From assembly GCF_042945595.1 (NCBI RefSeq), contig NZ_CP168493.1:62001-126000 (forward strand): a stretch of DNA of 64,000 nucleotides, given 5' to 3'. A program made the position numbers and the translations under genes. How positions within the stretch are numbered: the stretch's first letter is position 1; each line of letters starts with the position of its first letter. The notes below the pieces were generated by a model that worked only from the letters and a program-made list of their open reading frames with translations, was not told the origin of the DNA and ran no database searches. Positions 8,408 to 17,070 of the stretch are shown here, piece by piece. The stretch is from Psychrobacillus sp042945595 (lineage in GTDB: Bacteria; Bacillota; Bacilli; Bacillales_A; Planococcaceae).

Positions 8408-8462
8408 ATTGCTGTCTGTTTTATCGGTAGAAAAAATGTTTAATAGATGAAATTATTAAAAG

Positions 8463-8487
8463 CCCAACATTTGTTGGGTTTTTTTTA
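8463..8487 (+). terminator. Rho-independent terminator after yabR
   Basis: CCCAACA/TGTTGGG forms a hairpin followed by eight T. Confidence 0.88.
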
Positions 8488-8568
8488 TTGTCTGAAGAAT
8501 GATGGAATATTCAATGACAGGTGAATAGGATAGGGAAATAAGTGACTAAATAAGTTGATTAATATACT

Positions 8569-8600
8569 TTGACGTTTGCTTTCTTTTAATATAGTATAAT
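8569..8600 (+). promoter_or_regulatory. Probable sigma-A promoter of the amino-acid ABC operon
   Basis: TTGACG at 8569-8574 and TATAAT at 8595-8600 are 20 bp apart, longer than ideal. TATAGT at 8590-8595 gives a 15-bp spacer instead. The location 36 bp upstream of the gene is right, but the exact -10 is uncertain. Confidence 0.45.
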
Positions 8601-8635
8601 ACCTAGTAATTCTATAAGGATAAAGGGGGATAAAA

Positions 8636-9460
8636 ATGAAAAAATTATATACTTTATTATTTGCTATTGTTGCTTCGGTTTTCATGCTTGCGTCATGCGG
8701 AAACTCAGATGAAAAAACATCTGATAAAAACAATGCAAGCGCGGACAAAGCTAATGGGGATCTATTAGCAAAAATTCAAGGAAAAGGTGAGTTATTAATT
8801 GGTACAGAAGGGACATATCCACCATTCTCATTCCATGACGATTCAGGGAAGTTAACAGGTTTTGACGTAGAACTAGCAGAAGAAGTGGCTTCACGTTTAG
8901 GCGTAAAACCAAAATTTATGGAAACACAATGGGATGCTATTTTTGGAGGTCTTGATTCAAAACGGTTCGATCTAATAGCGAACCAAGTAGGGATTCGTGA
9001 AGATCGATTAGAAAAATATGATTTCTCGAAGCCATATATTTCATCGGCAGCTGTATTAGTAACAAATATGGATAACAACGACGTGAAAAGTTTTGAAGAT
9101 ATTAAAGGTTTACAAGCTGCTCAGACACTAACAAGTAACTTCGGCGATTTAGCAAAATCATATGGAGCAACGTTAGTAGGGGTAGAAGGTTTTAATCAAG
9201 CCATTGAGTTGATAAATTCAAAACGTGTAGATGTTACGATTAATGATAAATTATCGGTGTTAGATTTTAAAAAGAATAAGCCTGATGCCGCAGTAAAAAT
9301 TGTCGCAGAAGCAGATGATGCTTCACAAAGTGGTTTTATGTTCCGCAAAGGAAATGAAACTTTAGTAGAAGCAGTAAACAAAGCGTTGAACGAAATAATT
9401 GAAGATGGTACGTACGAAAAAATTTCTAACAAATGGTTTGGCGAAAATGTTTTGGAATAG
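8636..9460 (+). CDS. Amino-acid (probably cystine) ABC transporter substrate-binding lipoprotein
   Basis: A solute-binding lipoprotein of family 3 (TcyA/FliY-like). The N-terminus is a lipoprotein signal with lipobox LASC and acylated Cys21, followed by an Asp/Lys-rich linker. The mature part begins LLIGTEGTYPPFSFHDDSGKLTGFDVELAEEVASRLG, the family 3 signature, here split over residues 56-90. The permease and ATPase genes follow directly, forming a complete importer. TcyABC of B. subtilis (cystine) is the closest type I can name, but specificity cannot be proved from sequence. The start has GGGGGA 8 bp upstream. Confidence 0.9.
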   Translation: MKKLYTLLFAIVASVFMLASCGNSDEKTSDKNNASADKANGDLLAKIQGKGELLIGTEGTYPPFSFHDDSGKLTGFDVELAEEVASRLGVKPKFMETQWDAIFGGLDSKRFDLIANQVGIREDRLEKYDFSKPYISSAAVLVTNMDNNDVKSFEDIKGLQAAQTLTSNFGDLAKSYGATLVGVEGFNQAIELINSKRVDVTINDKLSVLDFKKNKPDAAVKIVAEADDASQSGFMFRKGNETLVEAVNKALNEIIEDGTYEKISNKWFGENVLE

Positions 9461-10148
9461 TTTTGACTTAGACCCTGACAAATTAGATCGTTATATAACA
9501 ATAGCGAGATCCTCCCTTCAGCCTTTGCTGGAGGGAGCTGTTGTCTATACGCTTCCGTTATCGCTTATTACCTTTGTACTCGGGTTAGCGATAGCTGTGT
9601 TGACAGCCCTTTCCCGAATTTCGAACGCAAAAACGCTTCAATGGATTGCTAGAGCTTATGTTTCTGCAATTCGTGGCACACCTTTACTCGTACAATTGTT
9701 TATTTTGTTTTATGGTCTGCCATCCATTGGAATTGTAATTGATCCGTTCCCTGCAGCTGTTTTAGGATTTTCATTAAACGTGGGTGCGTATGCTTCTGAA
9801 GTGATTCGTGCAGCTATATTGTCGATTCCAAAAGGTCAATGGGAAGCGGCTCAAATGATAGGTATGAATTATGTACAAATGATGCGCCGTGTTATTTTAC
9901 CGCAAGCAACACGTGTATCCATTCCGCCATTATCAAACACTTTTATTAGCCTAGTTAAAGATACATCGCTTGCCTCTCTGATTTTAGTAACTGAAATGTT
10001 CAGAAGAGCACAAGAAATTGCTGCGACAAACTATGAGTTCCTTTTGCTATATGCTGAAGTTGCCATTCTGTATTGGATCATCTGCTTCCTCCTGTCTATT
10101 GTTCAAAGCAACTTAGAAAATCGATTTGATCGGTATGTATCGAAATGA
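9447..10148 (+). CDS. Amino-acid ABC transporter permease (TcyB/HisM type)
   Basis: A membrane permease of about 233 residues in the HisMQ family. It has about five membrane helices (VVYTLPLSLITFVLGLAIAV, GTPLLVQLFILFYGLP, ILYWIICFLLSIVQ) and the EAA loop that contacts the ATPase (EAAQMIGMNYVQMMRR, residues 133-148). The frame is open from 9399, but ATG 9447 gives the normal family N-terminus and overlaps the stop of the binding-protein gene by 14 bp, consistent with translational coupling. Confidence 0.88.
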   Translation: MFWNSFDLDPDKLDRYITIARSSLQPLLEGAVVYTLPLSLITFVLGLAIAVLTALSRISNAKTLQWIARAYVSAIRGTPLLVQLFILFYGLPSIGIVIDPFPAAVLGFSLNVGAYASEVIRAAILSIPKGQWEAAQMIGMNYVQMMRRVILPQATRVSIPPLSNTFISLVKDTSLASLILVTEMFRRAQEIAATNYEFLLLYAEVAILYWIICFLLSIVQSNLENRFDRYVSK

Positions 10149-10167
10149 CGGAATGGAAGGGGAATTT

Positions 10168-10905
10168 ATGATGATTCATATACAAGGATTGGCAAAACGT
10201 TTTAATCAGGTCGAAGTACTAAGAGGAATTGATTTATCCATTGAGAAAGGACAGGTAATCGTTGTCATCGGACCATCAGGATCTGGAAAGACAACGTTAT
10301 TACGCTGTTTAAATGTGTTGGAGGTACCATCTGAAGGGATTATTAGAATTGGTGATCAAGCGCTAGATTTTTCAAAGCGAATGGCGAAAAAAGAAATAGA
10401 AAGCTTCCGAAAAAAGTCCGCGATGGTCTTTCAGCACTATAATCTTTTCCCACATATGACAGTGCTACAAAATGTGATGGAAGGTCTAGTTACGGTAAAA
10501 AGGGAAGATAAGGGAAAAGCCAGAGAAAAAGCTGCTATTCTTTTACAAAAGGTAGGACTCGCAGATAAGCTCGATTATTATCCAAACCAATTATCAGGCG
10601 GACAACAACAACGTGTGGGCATTGCGCGAGCACTTGCACTTGAACCAGAAGTAATGCTGTTTGATGAGCCGACATCAGCGTTAGATCCTGAACTAGTAGG
10701 GGAAGTTCTTCAAGTAATGAAAGACTTAGCTAGAGAAGGTATTACCATGGTTGTAGTGACACATGAAATGCGTTTTGCGAATGATGTAGCCAATGAAGTG
10801 CTCTTTATGGATCAAGGGAGGATTTTGGAACGCAGCACTCCGAGTGACATGTTCATGCATCCAAAAGAAGAACGTACTCGTCAGTTTTTAAACTTAATAA
10901 AATAA
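10168..10905 (+). CDS. Amino-acid ABC transporter ATP-binding protein (TcyC/GlnQ type)
   Basis: A 245-residue ATPase. Walker A is GPSGSGKT (35-42), the Q-loop FQHYNLFPHMTV, the signature LSGGQQQRVGIARAL, Walker B VMLFDEPTSALDP and the switch His VVTHEM. This set is typical of polar amino-acid importers. The start is 10168 or 10171: AAGGGG lies 5 or 8 bp upstream respectively. The open frame back to 10126 overlaps the permease gene and looks untranslated. Third gene of the importer operon. Confidence 0.92.
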   Translation: MMIHIQGLAKRFNQVEVLRGIDLSIEKGQVIVVIGPSGSGKTTLLRCLNVLEVPSEGIIRIGDQALDFSKRMAKKEIESFRKKSAMVFQHYNLFPHMTVLQNVMEGLVTVKREDKGKAREKAAILLQKVGLADKLDYYPNQLSGGQQQRVGIARALALEPEVMLFDEPTSALDPELVGEVLQVMKDLAREGITMVVVTHEMRFANDVANEVLFMDQGRILERSTPSDMFMHPKEERTRQFLNLIK

Positions 10906-10910
10906 GTAGG

Positions 10911-10941
10911 AGTATCCGCAGAACTATTGTGGATGCTTTTT
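10911..10941 (+). terminator. Terminator after the amino-acid ABC operon
   Basis: AGTATCCGCA pairs with TGTGGATGCT (two wobbles), followed by six T. Confidence 0.7.
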
Positions 10942-11036
10942 TGCCGGAATAAATTGGTGAAAATGATTCGAAAAAGAAGGTAGATTGGATTCTCACCTCG
11001 AATTAAGTAGAAAATGAAAAAGCAGGAGTGATTCAA

Positions 11037-11486
11037 TTGAAAAAAGAAAAGATACTTGAGCACCAATGGAACTACATAGAGTGGATAAAAACATTGCAAG
11101 AGCTTTCGGAAGAACAAGCGACATCTCCATACGCAGAAGGTAAATGGTCCCCAAATGAAATAGTAATGCATTTAGCCGAATGGGATCGTTTTACATTAGA
11201 AGAACGTCTCCCACAAATGAAAGAAGGGAAAAAGCTTGAAAGGTTTCCTGATTTCGAAGGCTTTAATGCAAAAGCAGAAGCCCGCGCTCAGGAACTGACA
11301 TTTAAAGAAACCCTTAGGTACGCTAAGCAACAACGTCAAGCTATTATAGAGAAACTTCAGGAAATTGAAGAAGTTGAATGGGACAAAGTCTTCTTTATCG
11401 GTGAGCACCAATTATCGATTCGCAAATATTTCACCGATTTTATTGATCATGACAATCATCACAAAATGCAAATTTCACATATCTAA
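11037..11486 (+). CDS. DinB-like four-helix-bundle protein
   Basis: About 149 residues of the DinB/YfiT-like superfamily, small metal-binding four-helix bundles that include thiol-dependent enzymes and proteins of unknown role. The metal-type histidines are in place: VMHLAEWDR near residue 44 and DHDNHHKMQ near the C-terminus. TTG 11037 is chosen because AGGAG lies 8 bp upstream; GTG 11028 would overlap that site. It stands alone between the amino-acid transporter and a poorly explained intergenic block. The enzymatic role is not known. Confidence 0.8.
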   Translation: MKKEKILEHQWNYIEWIKTLQELSEEQATSPYAEGKWSPNEIVMHLAEWDRFTLEERLPQMKEGKKLERFPDFEGFNAKAEARAQELTFKETLRYAKQQRQAIIEKLQEIEEVEWDKVFFIGEHQLSIRKYFTDFIDHDNHHKMQISHI

Positions 11487-11528
11487 AGGTTTGGTATGTT
11501 AGAAATCCAGTATCTCCGGTGTTTAAAG

Positions 11529-11558
11529 TTGACTATCTTATTTAGGGTATCCTATATA
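11529..11558 (+). promoter_or_regulatory. Candidate sigma-A promoter in the intergenic block
   Basis: TTGACT (11529-11534) and TATATA (11553-11558) have an 18-bp spacer. No plus-strand gene follows, but a strong hairpin terminator lies at 11821-11852, so a transcript of roughly 285 nt is possible. This is inference from motifs alone. Confidence 0.35.
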
Positions 11559-11600
11559 GGTAACTGCTTGGATTAAATTCAGCTGACTATCTGTTATTAG

Positions 11601-11759
11601 TTAGTCGGATTTAGCGATCTGGCGTACGCTTTCTGCTAGGCTAAATCCCTTTATAGGAAGTAACGCAGTCATTCCCTGATTCATCTCAGATTGAATTCCA
11701 CGTACTATTTTAGCCCTTTTTACTTTTATCGTACCAAATTTATATGATGCAACAGGCAT
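11601..11759 (-). CDS. Small ORF of 52 residues, unknown (possibly a remnant)
   Basis: An ATG-initiated frame of 52 residues starting MPVASYKFGTIKVKRAKIV and ending GFSLAESVRQIAKSD. The composition is protein-like (basic N-terminal half, amphipathic C-terminus), but no clear ribosome binding site precedes it. A transcribed plus-strand RNA over the same DNA is an alternative. I do not recognise the family. The remainder of 11487-12054 holds only the candidate promoter, inverted repeat and terminator listed here. Confidence 0.25.
   Translation of the reverse strand: MPVASYKFGTIKVKRAKIVRGIQSEMNQGMTALLPIKGFSLAESVRQIAKSD
11607..11648. repeat. 9-bp perfect inverted repeat
   Basis: GGATTTAGC (11607-11615) and GCTAAATCC (11640-11648) are exact complements around a 24-nt loop that itself contains the palindrome GCGTACGC. 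It lies within the 52-residue minus-strand ORF and the possible plus-strand transcript. Confidence 0.6.
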
Positions 11760-11820
11760 AAAATTCTAATCGGAGGCACTAAAGAAAAAATAAGTAGTAT
11801 CAATTGATAAAAAGGCGCTG

Positions 11821-11852
11821 AGCGGACGAAATTGTATCTTCGTCCGCTTTTA
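11821..11852 (+). terminator. Strong hairpin terminator in the intergenic block
   Basis: AGCGGACGAA pairs perfectly with TTCGTCCGCT around an 8-nt loop, followed by a short T run (TTTT). No plus-strand gene lies directly upstream. Confidence 0.65.
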
Positions 11853-12054
11853 AAAGAGTAAGAAAGGATTTATTCTCTCATTATCCAAACCTTATGTACC
11901 TTGTCTCTTCATATTTCAAGAGAGCGACGGACAAACATCCGCCACAAGATACTCCTTAAAATTCTTCGTTAATAGTGTAGCTTATGTTTCGCCCAAAGCA
12001 CTCAAGAAATAGTAAAGATAGTATGCACTTAAAGTGCACTAGCGTCTTTCTTAT

Positions 12055-12767
12055 TTATTTCCCTAATGAAAATCCATCGAATAGGCGACCACCGTATGGC
12101 TCTAATACATTGTCAGTAATTTTAATTATTTTATTTTTGTCGCCAGTTTGATAATAATGATCAAAAGCTTCGACAAATTGTTCCGTAAACTGCTCATTAT
12201 AGTTTTTTAATGCACGTATCATCCATTTAGATGTACCGATCCATTTACGATTGGTTCGCAAAATAAATTCACTTACTAATTCTGCTAGTGCATGAGCGAT
12301 GAAGATATCTTCCGCTCTATTTTTGCTTCCAATAAAGTCGTCTAAAGCATCTGTGATAAAGTATCGTTTTTTGTTTATGGTGTCGGTAGACCATACTTCT
12401 GGACCGTTAACTAATAGTTGTCTGGCTTCTTTTTGGATTGGATCTAAGATGCCTTCGTCTTTCAAGACAATCCCTTCGGCAACCATTTTAGGTAAAGAGG
12501 GTCTAGCTCTTTTGCTATCACTTTCAGAGAAACTTTTGTATTACGTTAAATTATGGACAAAAACTTCAACTGGCCAACCACCTACCACTAATGATTCTCT
12601 GTAGCAAAAGGGAATATCTTGAATGAATACTACGATATCAAAACAGAAGTCTCTGTCGCTTCTCCTCGGACTGTACTTCCTGCTAAAAGAGCGCCTTGGC
12701 AGTTGGTAAAATTTTGAGAAATGAATTGAGTAGCAGCTTCAAAAGGTTTTAATCTATTTGTATTCAC
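12055..12767 (-). pseudogene. Broken nucleotidyltransferase (KNTase/antibiotic adenylyltransferase-like)
   Basis: The frame starts at GTG 12767 with AAGGAG upstream and reads to the nucleotidyltransferase motif GSTVRGEATETS. There a base is missing (about 12639-12646), destroying the DxD metal motif. The other frame then continues FDIVVFIQDIPFCYRES and VEVFVHNLT to an in-frame TAA (12541-12543), and resumes YKSFSESDSKRARPSLPK into an open 143-residue C-terminal part. Two independent lesions make this a pseudogene. The full protein would be about 238 residues. Target of the original enzyme is unknown. Confidence 0.85.
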
Positions 12768-12793
12768 TGATAATTCTCCTTAATTTTTAATAT

Positions 12794-12838
12794 AAAAAAA
12801 GCAGTTTCAAAAGATTTCACTTTTGAAACTGCTTTTTA
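12794..12838 (-). terminator. Terminator of the tRNA Met-Glu unit
   Basis: A 14-bp perfect stem, AGCAGTTTCAAAAG with CTTTTGAAACTGCT, with T tracts on both sides. It lies just downstream of tRNA-Glu on the minus strand and may act in both directions. Confidence 0.85.
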
Positions 12839-12843
12839 TTTGA

Positions 12844-12915
12844 TGACCCCTACGGGATTCGAACCCGTGTTACCGCCGTGAAAGGGCGGTGTCTTAACCG
12901 CTTGACCAAGGGGCC
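12844..12915 (-). tRNA. tRNA-Glu (TTC)
   Basis: A full cloverleaf on the minus strand with acceptor GGCCCCT/AGGGGTC, anticodon loop CTTTCAC and TTCGAATCC in the T arm. The 3' end is not encoded as CCA: the discriminator A is followed by TCA. It is the second gene of a Met-Glu pair, read opposite to the surrounding genes. Confidence 0.95.
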
Positions 12916-12932
12916 ATATGTTAAAAAAAAAA

Positions 12933-13006
12933 TGGCGGCAGAGGGAGTCGAACCCACGACCTTTCGGGTATGAACCGAATGCTCTAGCCAGCTGAGCTAC
13001 GCCGCC
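12933..13006 (-). tRNA. tRNA-Met (CAT), elongator type
   Basis: A cloverleaf with acceptor GGCGGCG/TGCCGCC, anticodon loop TTCATAC and GTTCGACTC in the T arm. The 1-72 pair is a standard G-C, so it is an elongator rather than an initiator. CCA is not encoded. It is first in the minus-strand pair with tRNA-Glu. Confidence 0.93.
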
Positions 13007-13202
13007 GTTTTTAACGAACAAATTACATATTACAAGCGATTGGTCAAAGTGTCAATACTTCTAGGAAAAATTTTTAAAATTTATTCATTAATTGACTAAA
13101 AGAGTCGAAAACTTTTTAAAAGCAAATGCCAGAAACAGACATACTTTTTGTTCTAATTGTAGGTATACTTCCATCAATAGCTGAATAGGAGGTATGTTAC
13201 TT

Positions 13203-15578
13203 TTGAAAACGATGTATGAGCAAGGTCAAAAAAAAGGTTTTACGTGGAGAAAGGTTTTAGAGGGATTACAAGTACGAAAAGTATCCATTTCATTTAACAT
13301 TGTTTTTTTTATTCTTGCTTTTTTCTTAGCACAAGTCGTACTATTTGAAGCTTCCGTCCCATTTTTCCTTCCAATATGGGCATTGGTAAACTTACGATTT
13401 CAACGCTTTTTACCTTGGACAATTGCCGGGGCTTTATTCGGGAGTGTTACGTTAGGACTTGGACAAGTGTTAATTCATGCTATGCAAGCAATGATTTTTC
13501 CATTCTATTTTAGAAAGTTTATAAAGAAAATACCTTTACCGCTGTTTGTACTTATAGATGTTATTTGTACTCAAGTTATCTGGCAATATATTTCATATGC
13601 AGGAAGTATTCCAGGTTCCGTTTGGCTTGCAATAGGATATGAAGGTGTTTTGAGTTTGTTTATGACTATATTCCTTTTTCAATTATTTCTACCATTACCG
13701 GATTTTCTTCATAGAAAATGGACAGCGGAAAGAATGGGAGCGGCTCTGTTAATAGGTGCATTAGTTTTAACAGGAATGTCTTCCTTTATTTTCGGATATG
13801 TTTCTATTCCTTTATTGCTAGCACATTTAGTAATTGCCATAGCTGCTGCAGTTGGAGGTGTTCAACTTGCTACCGTTGTAGCAGTGCTAGCTGGAACGAT
13901 ATTAAGTATTTCTAAACTGAGTTTTAGTGGGATGATCGCTGTATATGCCATTACTGGTTTTTTAGCTGGATTACACAAACCATTTGGTAGGTTGTGGCAG
14001 GCATTCAGTATGCTGGGGGCAACATTTTTCTTTATATTATACGATCATACGTTACCGCTAGATTCTGTTTATATAGGTTCGCTTGTTACTGCTTCGTTAT
14101 TGTTTTTTGCAATCCCTTCCAAATGGATTAAGTACTTAAAAGATCAACTTTATCCTGATACTTCTAATATCCTGATACGTAGACAAAAATGGATGACTGA
14201 AAAAGTGAATAATCAGTTGAAAGAATTTCAGCAGTTTGCCGATTTTATTACTCGTTTTATATCGGATCGATTTGACTCTAGAGGAAAGGTTCAAAAAGAA
14301 CAGAGTAAGTCTTTTTCAACTTGTCAGTCCTGTTTTCAGTATGAAAAGTGCTGGGGAGTGAAATCTAATGGTATCCCTTTGCTAATGGAACAATGGGAAG
14401 ATGAAACCAAAAAAAGTAGAATACAATTAGAAAAGAAAATACAATATAAATGTGTAAAGCCTGGGCAAATAATTCAAGAGTTGACGGAGAGGGAAGTAAA
14501 AAGGAAGTTAAATAACCAACTACAACAGGGTAAAAAGATGTATGCATTAAAGCTTCGAGATATGGGGAACCATATGAGTGATCTTATAAAAAATTTAGAT
14601 AATAGTATGACTTTATATACATCTCACGAGGAAGAGGTGAAGAAGAAGTTTCAACAGTGCAATATCCCTTTTTTTCAAGTAGATGTTTTGAATATAGCGG
14701 TTGGGCAGATGGAAGTAGTTTGTTGTCTACCTGTAGAATCAAAAGCCAAAATGGTTGGTGAACGATTAATACTACCTGTTTTTTACGAGTTATGGAAAGA
14801 ACCTTTTGAAATAACCTCTATGAAGGAATTGCATCATCCGTATGAGCATATTCAAATGACTTGTAAATCTTCCGTTCGTTTTCAAGTGACACATGATATT
14901 TATACATCATCTAGTAGAAATACGATTTACTCTGGTGACGCACATGCTGTGTTTTCGCTACATCCTGGATTACTGGCTGTTATTTTATCCGACGGAATGG
15001 GGAATAATATTGAAGCGCATCGAGAAAGTAGAAGAGTAATGCATTTTATGCGGGAATGTTTAAATAAAAAAATGGATCCAGAAACCATCATGCATACACT
15101 TCACTATATGATGAGCTTGCAAGATGATACGGATAGCTATGCAACAGTGGATCTTGGGTTGATTGATTTACAAAAAGGAGAACTTTGGTCTTGGAAAGCG
15201 GGGAGTATGTCAACTTATTTAATAAGAGGTAATGACATGCGCAAAATCGAAAGTAAGCATGTACCATTTGGTTTTTTACCCACTTTTACAATAGAGGCAA
15301 GGAAAGTGGATATCAAAGATGGAGATATTCTATTAATGTTATCGGATGGCGTTTTTTCGTCTAACACTTCCATTGAAAAACAAGAGATGTATTACCAAAA
15401 AATATTGCAAGACCCTAAAATGGATGCGGAGAAATTTGTAAAAAAATTGGAAGAAACATATTCTTTACCAGGGGACGATCGCACCGTTATTTTCATGGAA
15501 GTAAAACATGTCGTTCCGGAATGGTCTATTTTTTCGCCGCGCGAAACAGCAAAATTCCAAGAAAAAATGGTACACTAA
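13203..15578 (+). CDS. spoIIE: Stage II sporulation protein E (membrane PP2C phosphatase)
   Basis: SpoIIE dephosphorylates SpoIIAA at the polar septum and so activates sigma-F in the forespore; it also interacts with FtsZ. About 791 residues (B. subtilis 827). The N-terminal third has about ten membrane helices, the middle holds a Cys cluster (CQSCFQYEKCW), and the C-terminal PP2C domain contains LSDGMGNN near residue 596, MLSDGVFS and LPGDDRTVIFMEV. AGGAGG at 13187-13192 lies 10 bp from TTG 13203; ATG 13194 is too close. AGTCGAA at 13103-13109 resembles a Spo0A box but is only suggestive. yabS and yabT do not follow. Confidence 0.95.
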   Translation: MKTMYEQGQKKGFTWRKVLEGLQVRKVSISFNIVFFILAFFLAQVVLFEASVPFFLPIWALVNLRFQRFLPWTIAGALFGSVTLGLGQVLIHAMQAMIFPFYFRKFIKKIPLPLFVLIDVICTQVIWQYISYAGSIPGSVWLAIGYEGVLSLFMTIFLFQLFLPLPDFLHRKWTAERMGAALLIGALVLTGMSSFIFGYVSIPLLLAHLVIAIAAAVGGVQLATVVAVLAGTILSISKLSFSGMIAVYAITGFLAGLHKPFGRLWQAFSMLGATFFFILYDHTLPLDSVYIGSLVTASLLFFAIPSKWIKYLKDQLYPDTSNILIRRQKWMTEKVNNQLKEFQQFADFITRFISDRFDSRGKVQKEQSKSFSTCQSCFQYEKCWGVKSNGIPLLMEQWEDETKKSRIQLEKKIQYKCVKPGQIIQELTEREVKRKLNNQLQQGKKMYALKLRDMGNHMSDLIKNLDNSMTLYTSHEEEVKKKFQQCNIPFFQVDVLNIAVGQMEVVCCLPVESKAKMVGERLILPVFYELWKEPFEITSMKELHHPYEHIQMTCKSSVRFQVTHDIYTSSSRNTIYSGDAHAVFSLHPGLLAVILSDGMGNNIEAHRESRRVMHFMRECLNKKMDPETIMHTLHYMMSLQDDTDSYATVDLGLIDLQKGELWSWKAGSMSTYLIRGNDMRKIESKHVPFGFLPTFTIEARKVDIKDGDILLMLSDGVFSSNTSIEKQEMYYQKILQDPKMDAEKFVKKLEETYSLPGDDRTVIFMEVKHVVPEWSIFSPRETAKFQEKMVH

Positions 15579-15663
15579 TAAGGAATACTAAAGCTCAGCG
15601 ATCTGGATTATTACGAAGTAAAAATTGTTCATACTATGATATAAATAAAAAAGAGGTGAGAAG

Positions 15664-17052
15664 ATGCTTCTATTCGACCAAAAGGTAAAAAAATACATCG
15701 ACAAGCATAAGTTGATAGAAAAGGGAGAGCGTCTTCTTATTGCTTGTTCTGGTGGAGCAGATTCGGTTGCATTGGTGCGTGTATTGCATGCACTTCAAAA
15801 AGACTATGCATTTGATATCGCAATTGTTCATACGGACCATCAGTTAAGAGGAGAAGAGTCTGAAGAGGATATGCAATTTGTTCAGCAACTTGCGGAAGCG
15901 CTCCAGTTACCTTTTTACGGTACAAAGATTGAAGTTCCAAAAAGGGTCGCCTTAGAAGGTGGAAATGTTCAAGTTATTTGTAGAGAAGAACGCTATGCAT
16001 TCTTCGAAAAAATAATGGAACAGCATAACTACCAGAAATTAGTACTAGGTCATCATGCGGATGATCAAATTGAAACCGTTGTGATGTCGTTGGTGAGAGG
16101 ATTGCTTTCCCCCTCTATCACAGGAATACCAAAGATAAGGCCTTTTTCAATAGGAGAAATTATTCGCCCTTTTTTATGTGTAACAAAGGATGAAATCTTT
16201 GACTATATACGTCTACTTCATCAAACTTTTAGACATGATCCAAGCAATGACAAACATACATATACCCGAAATAGAATACGGCATAAAGTAGTGCCACTAT
16301 TGGTGGAAGAAAATGCACACGTGAGTGACAAAATTCAATCATTTGTGGAGAAGCAACAACAGGATGATGCATTTCTTAAAGTAATGGCTAAAGAAAAGTT
16401 TGAACAGCTTGTGACGGTAGATTCAAATGGTGCCTTTTTTCTTGATACAATGCGCTTTGCTGAAGTTCCCAATGCTTTACAAAGAAGAGTAGTTCTACTA
16501 CTATTAAACTATCTCTACAAAGAATCCGAGATCCAACTAAGTGATCGATTAATTGAGTCCATTCTTTCTGCTTGTAGTGAGCATGAAGGTAATGTGGTAA
16601 TCCATTTACCCAACACTTTTTTCCTTGTGCGCCATTATAATAAGGTCCAGTTTACATCTTCCTATCGTGAACCTGAATTATCCGGGGGAATGATTATTCA
16701 AGAGAATTGCTGGCATGATATTGGTGCTGGTTTTTCGATTTATGTAACGAGAAATTTAGAGGGAACTATTTCAGCTGAAAAGTGGTTTGTTCAGTTGGAA
16801 AATGATTCATTTCCGCTTTTTATTAGGCAAAAAGCAGAAGGCGATCGCATTCATGTGAAAGGGATGTCCTCGCTAAAGAAAGTTTCTCGATTATTTATAG
16901 ATGAAAAAGTCTCAGCAGAGGATCGGCGTGTTTGGCCGCTGCTTGTAAATCAGAACAATGATATACTAGCGGTGATTGGACTTCGTTACGAAGAGCGGTT
17001 TTCAAGGGAGTATCAAGGACAAAACTATGTCATATACTTAAAACAAAATTAA
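15664..17052 (+). CDS. tilS: tRNA(Ile)-lysidine synthase TilS
   Basis: TilS attaches lysine to C34 of tRNA-Ile(CAU), changing both its charging and its codon reading from Met to Ile; it is essential. The PP-loop SGGADS is at residues 29-34, then HTDHQLRGEES and LGHHADDQIETV, the conserved N-type ATPase region. The C-terminal domain (FIRQKAEGDRIHVKG, KKVSRLFIDEKV) binds the acceptor stem. 462 residues match the Bacillus type. AGAGGTGAG precedes ATG 15664. It is followed by hpt, as in B. subtilis. Confidence 0.96.
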   Translation: MLLFDQKVKKYIDKHKLIEKGERLLIACSGGADSVALVRVLHALQKDYAFDIAIVHTDHQLRGEESEEDMQFVQQLAEALQLPFYGTKIEVPKRVALEGGNVQVICREERYAFFEKIMEQHNYQKLVLGHHADDQIETVVMSLVRGLLSPSITGIPKIRPFSIGEIIRPFLCVTKDEIFDYIRLLHQTFRHDPSNDKHTYTRNRIRHKVVPLLVEENAHVSDKIQSFVEKQQQDDAFLKVMAKEKFEQLVTVDSNGAFFLDTMRFAEVPNALQRRVVLLLLNYLYKESEIQLSDRLIESILSACSEHEGNVVIHLPNTFFLVRHYNKVQFTSSYREPELSGGMIIQENCWHDIGAGFSIYVTRNLEGTISAEKWFVQLENDSFPLFIRQKAEGDRIHVKGMSSLKKVSRLFIDEKVSAEDRRVWPLLVNQNNDILAVIGLRYEERFSREYQGQNYVIYLKQN

Positions 17053-17070
17053 CTATTAGGGGGGACTAAA

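Noticed and set aside
12836..13021. 61-residue minus-strand frame GGVAQLARAFGSYPKGRGFDSL
   Set aside because: It covers the tRNA-Met and tRNA-Glu genes; the peptide is a translated tRNA.
13103..13109. Spo0A box upstream of spoIIE
   Set aside because: AGTCGAA matches six of seven bases but a single such site is common by chance, and no good -10/-35 pair at the known unusual spacing could be placed. Mentioned only in the gene entry.
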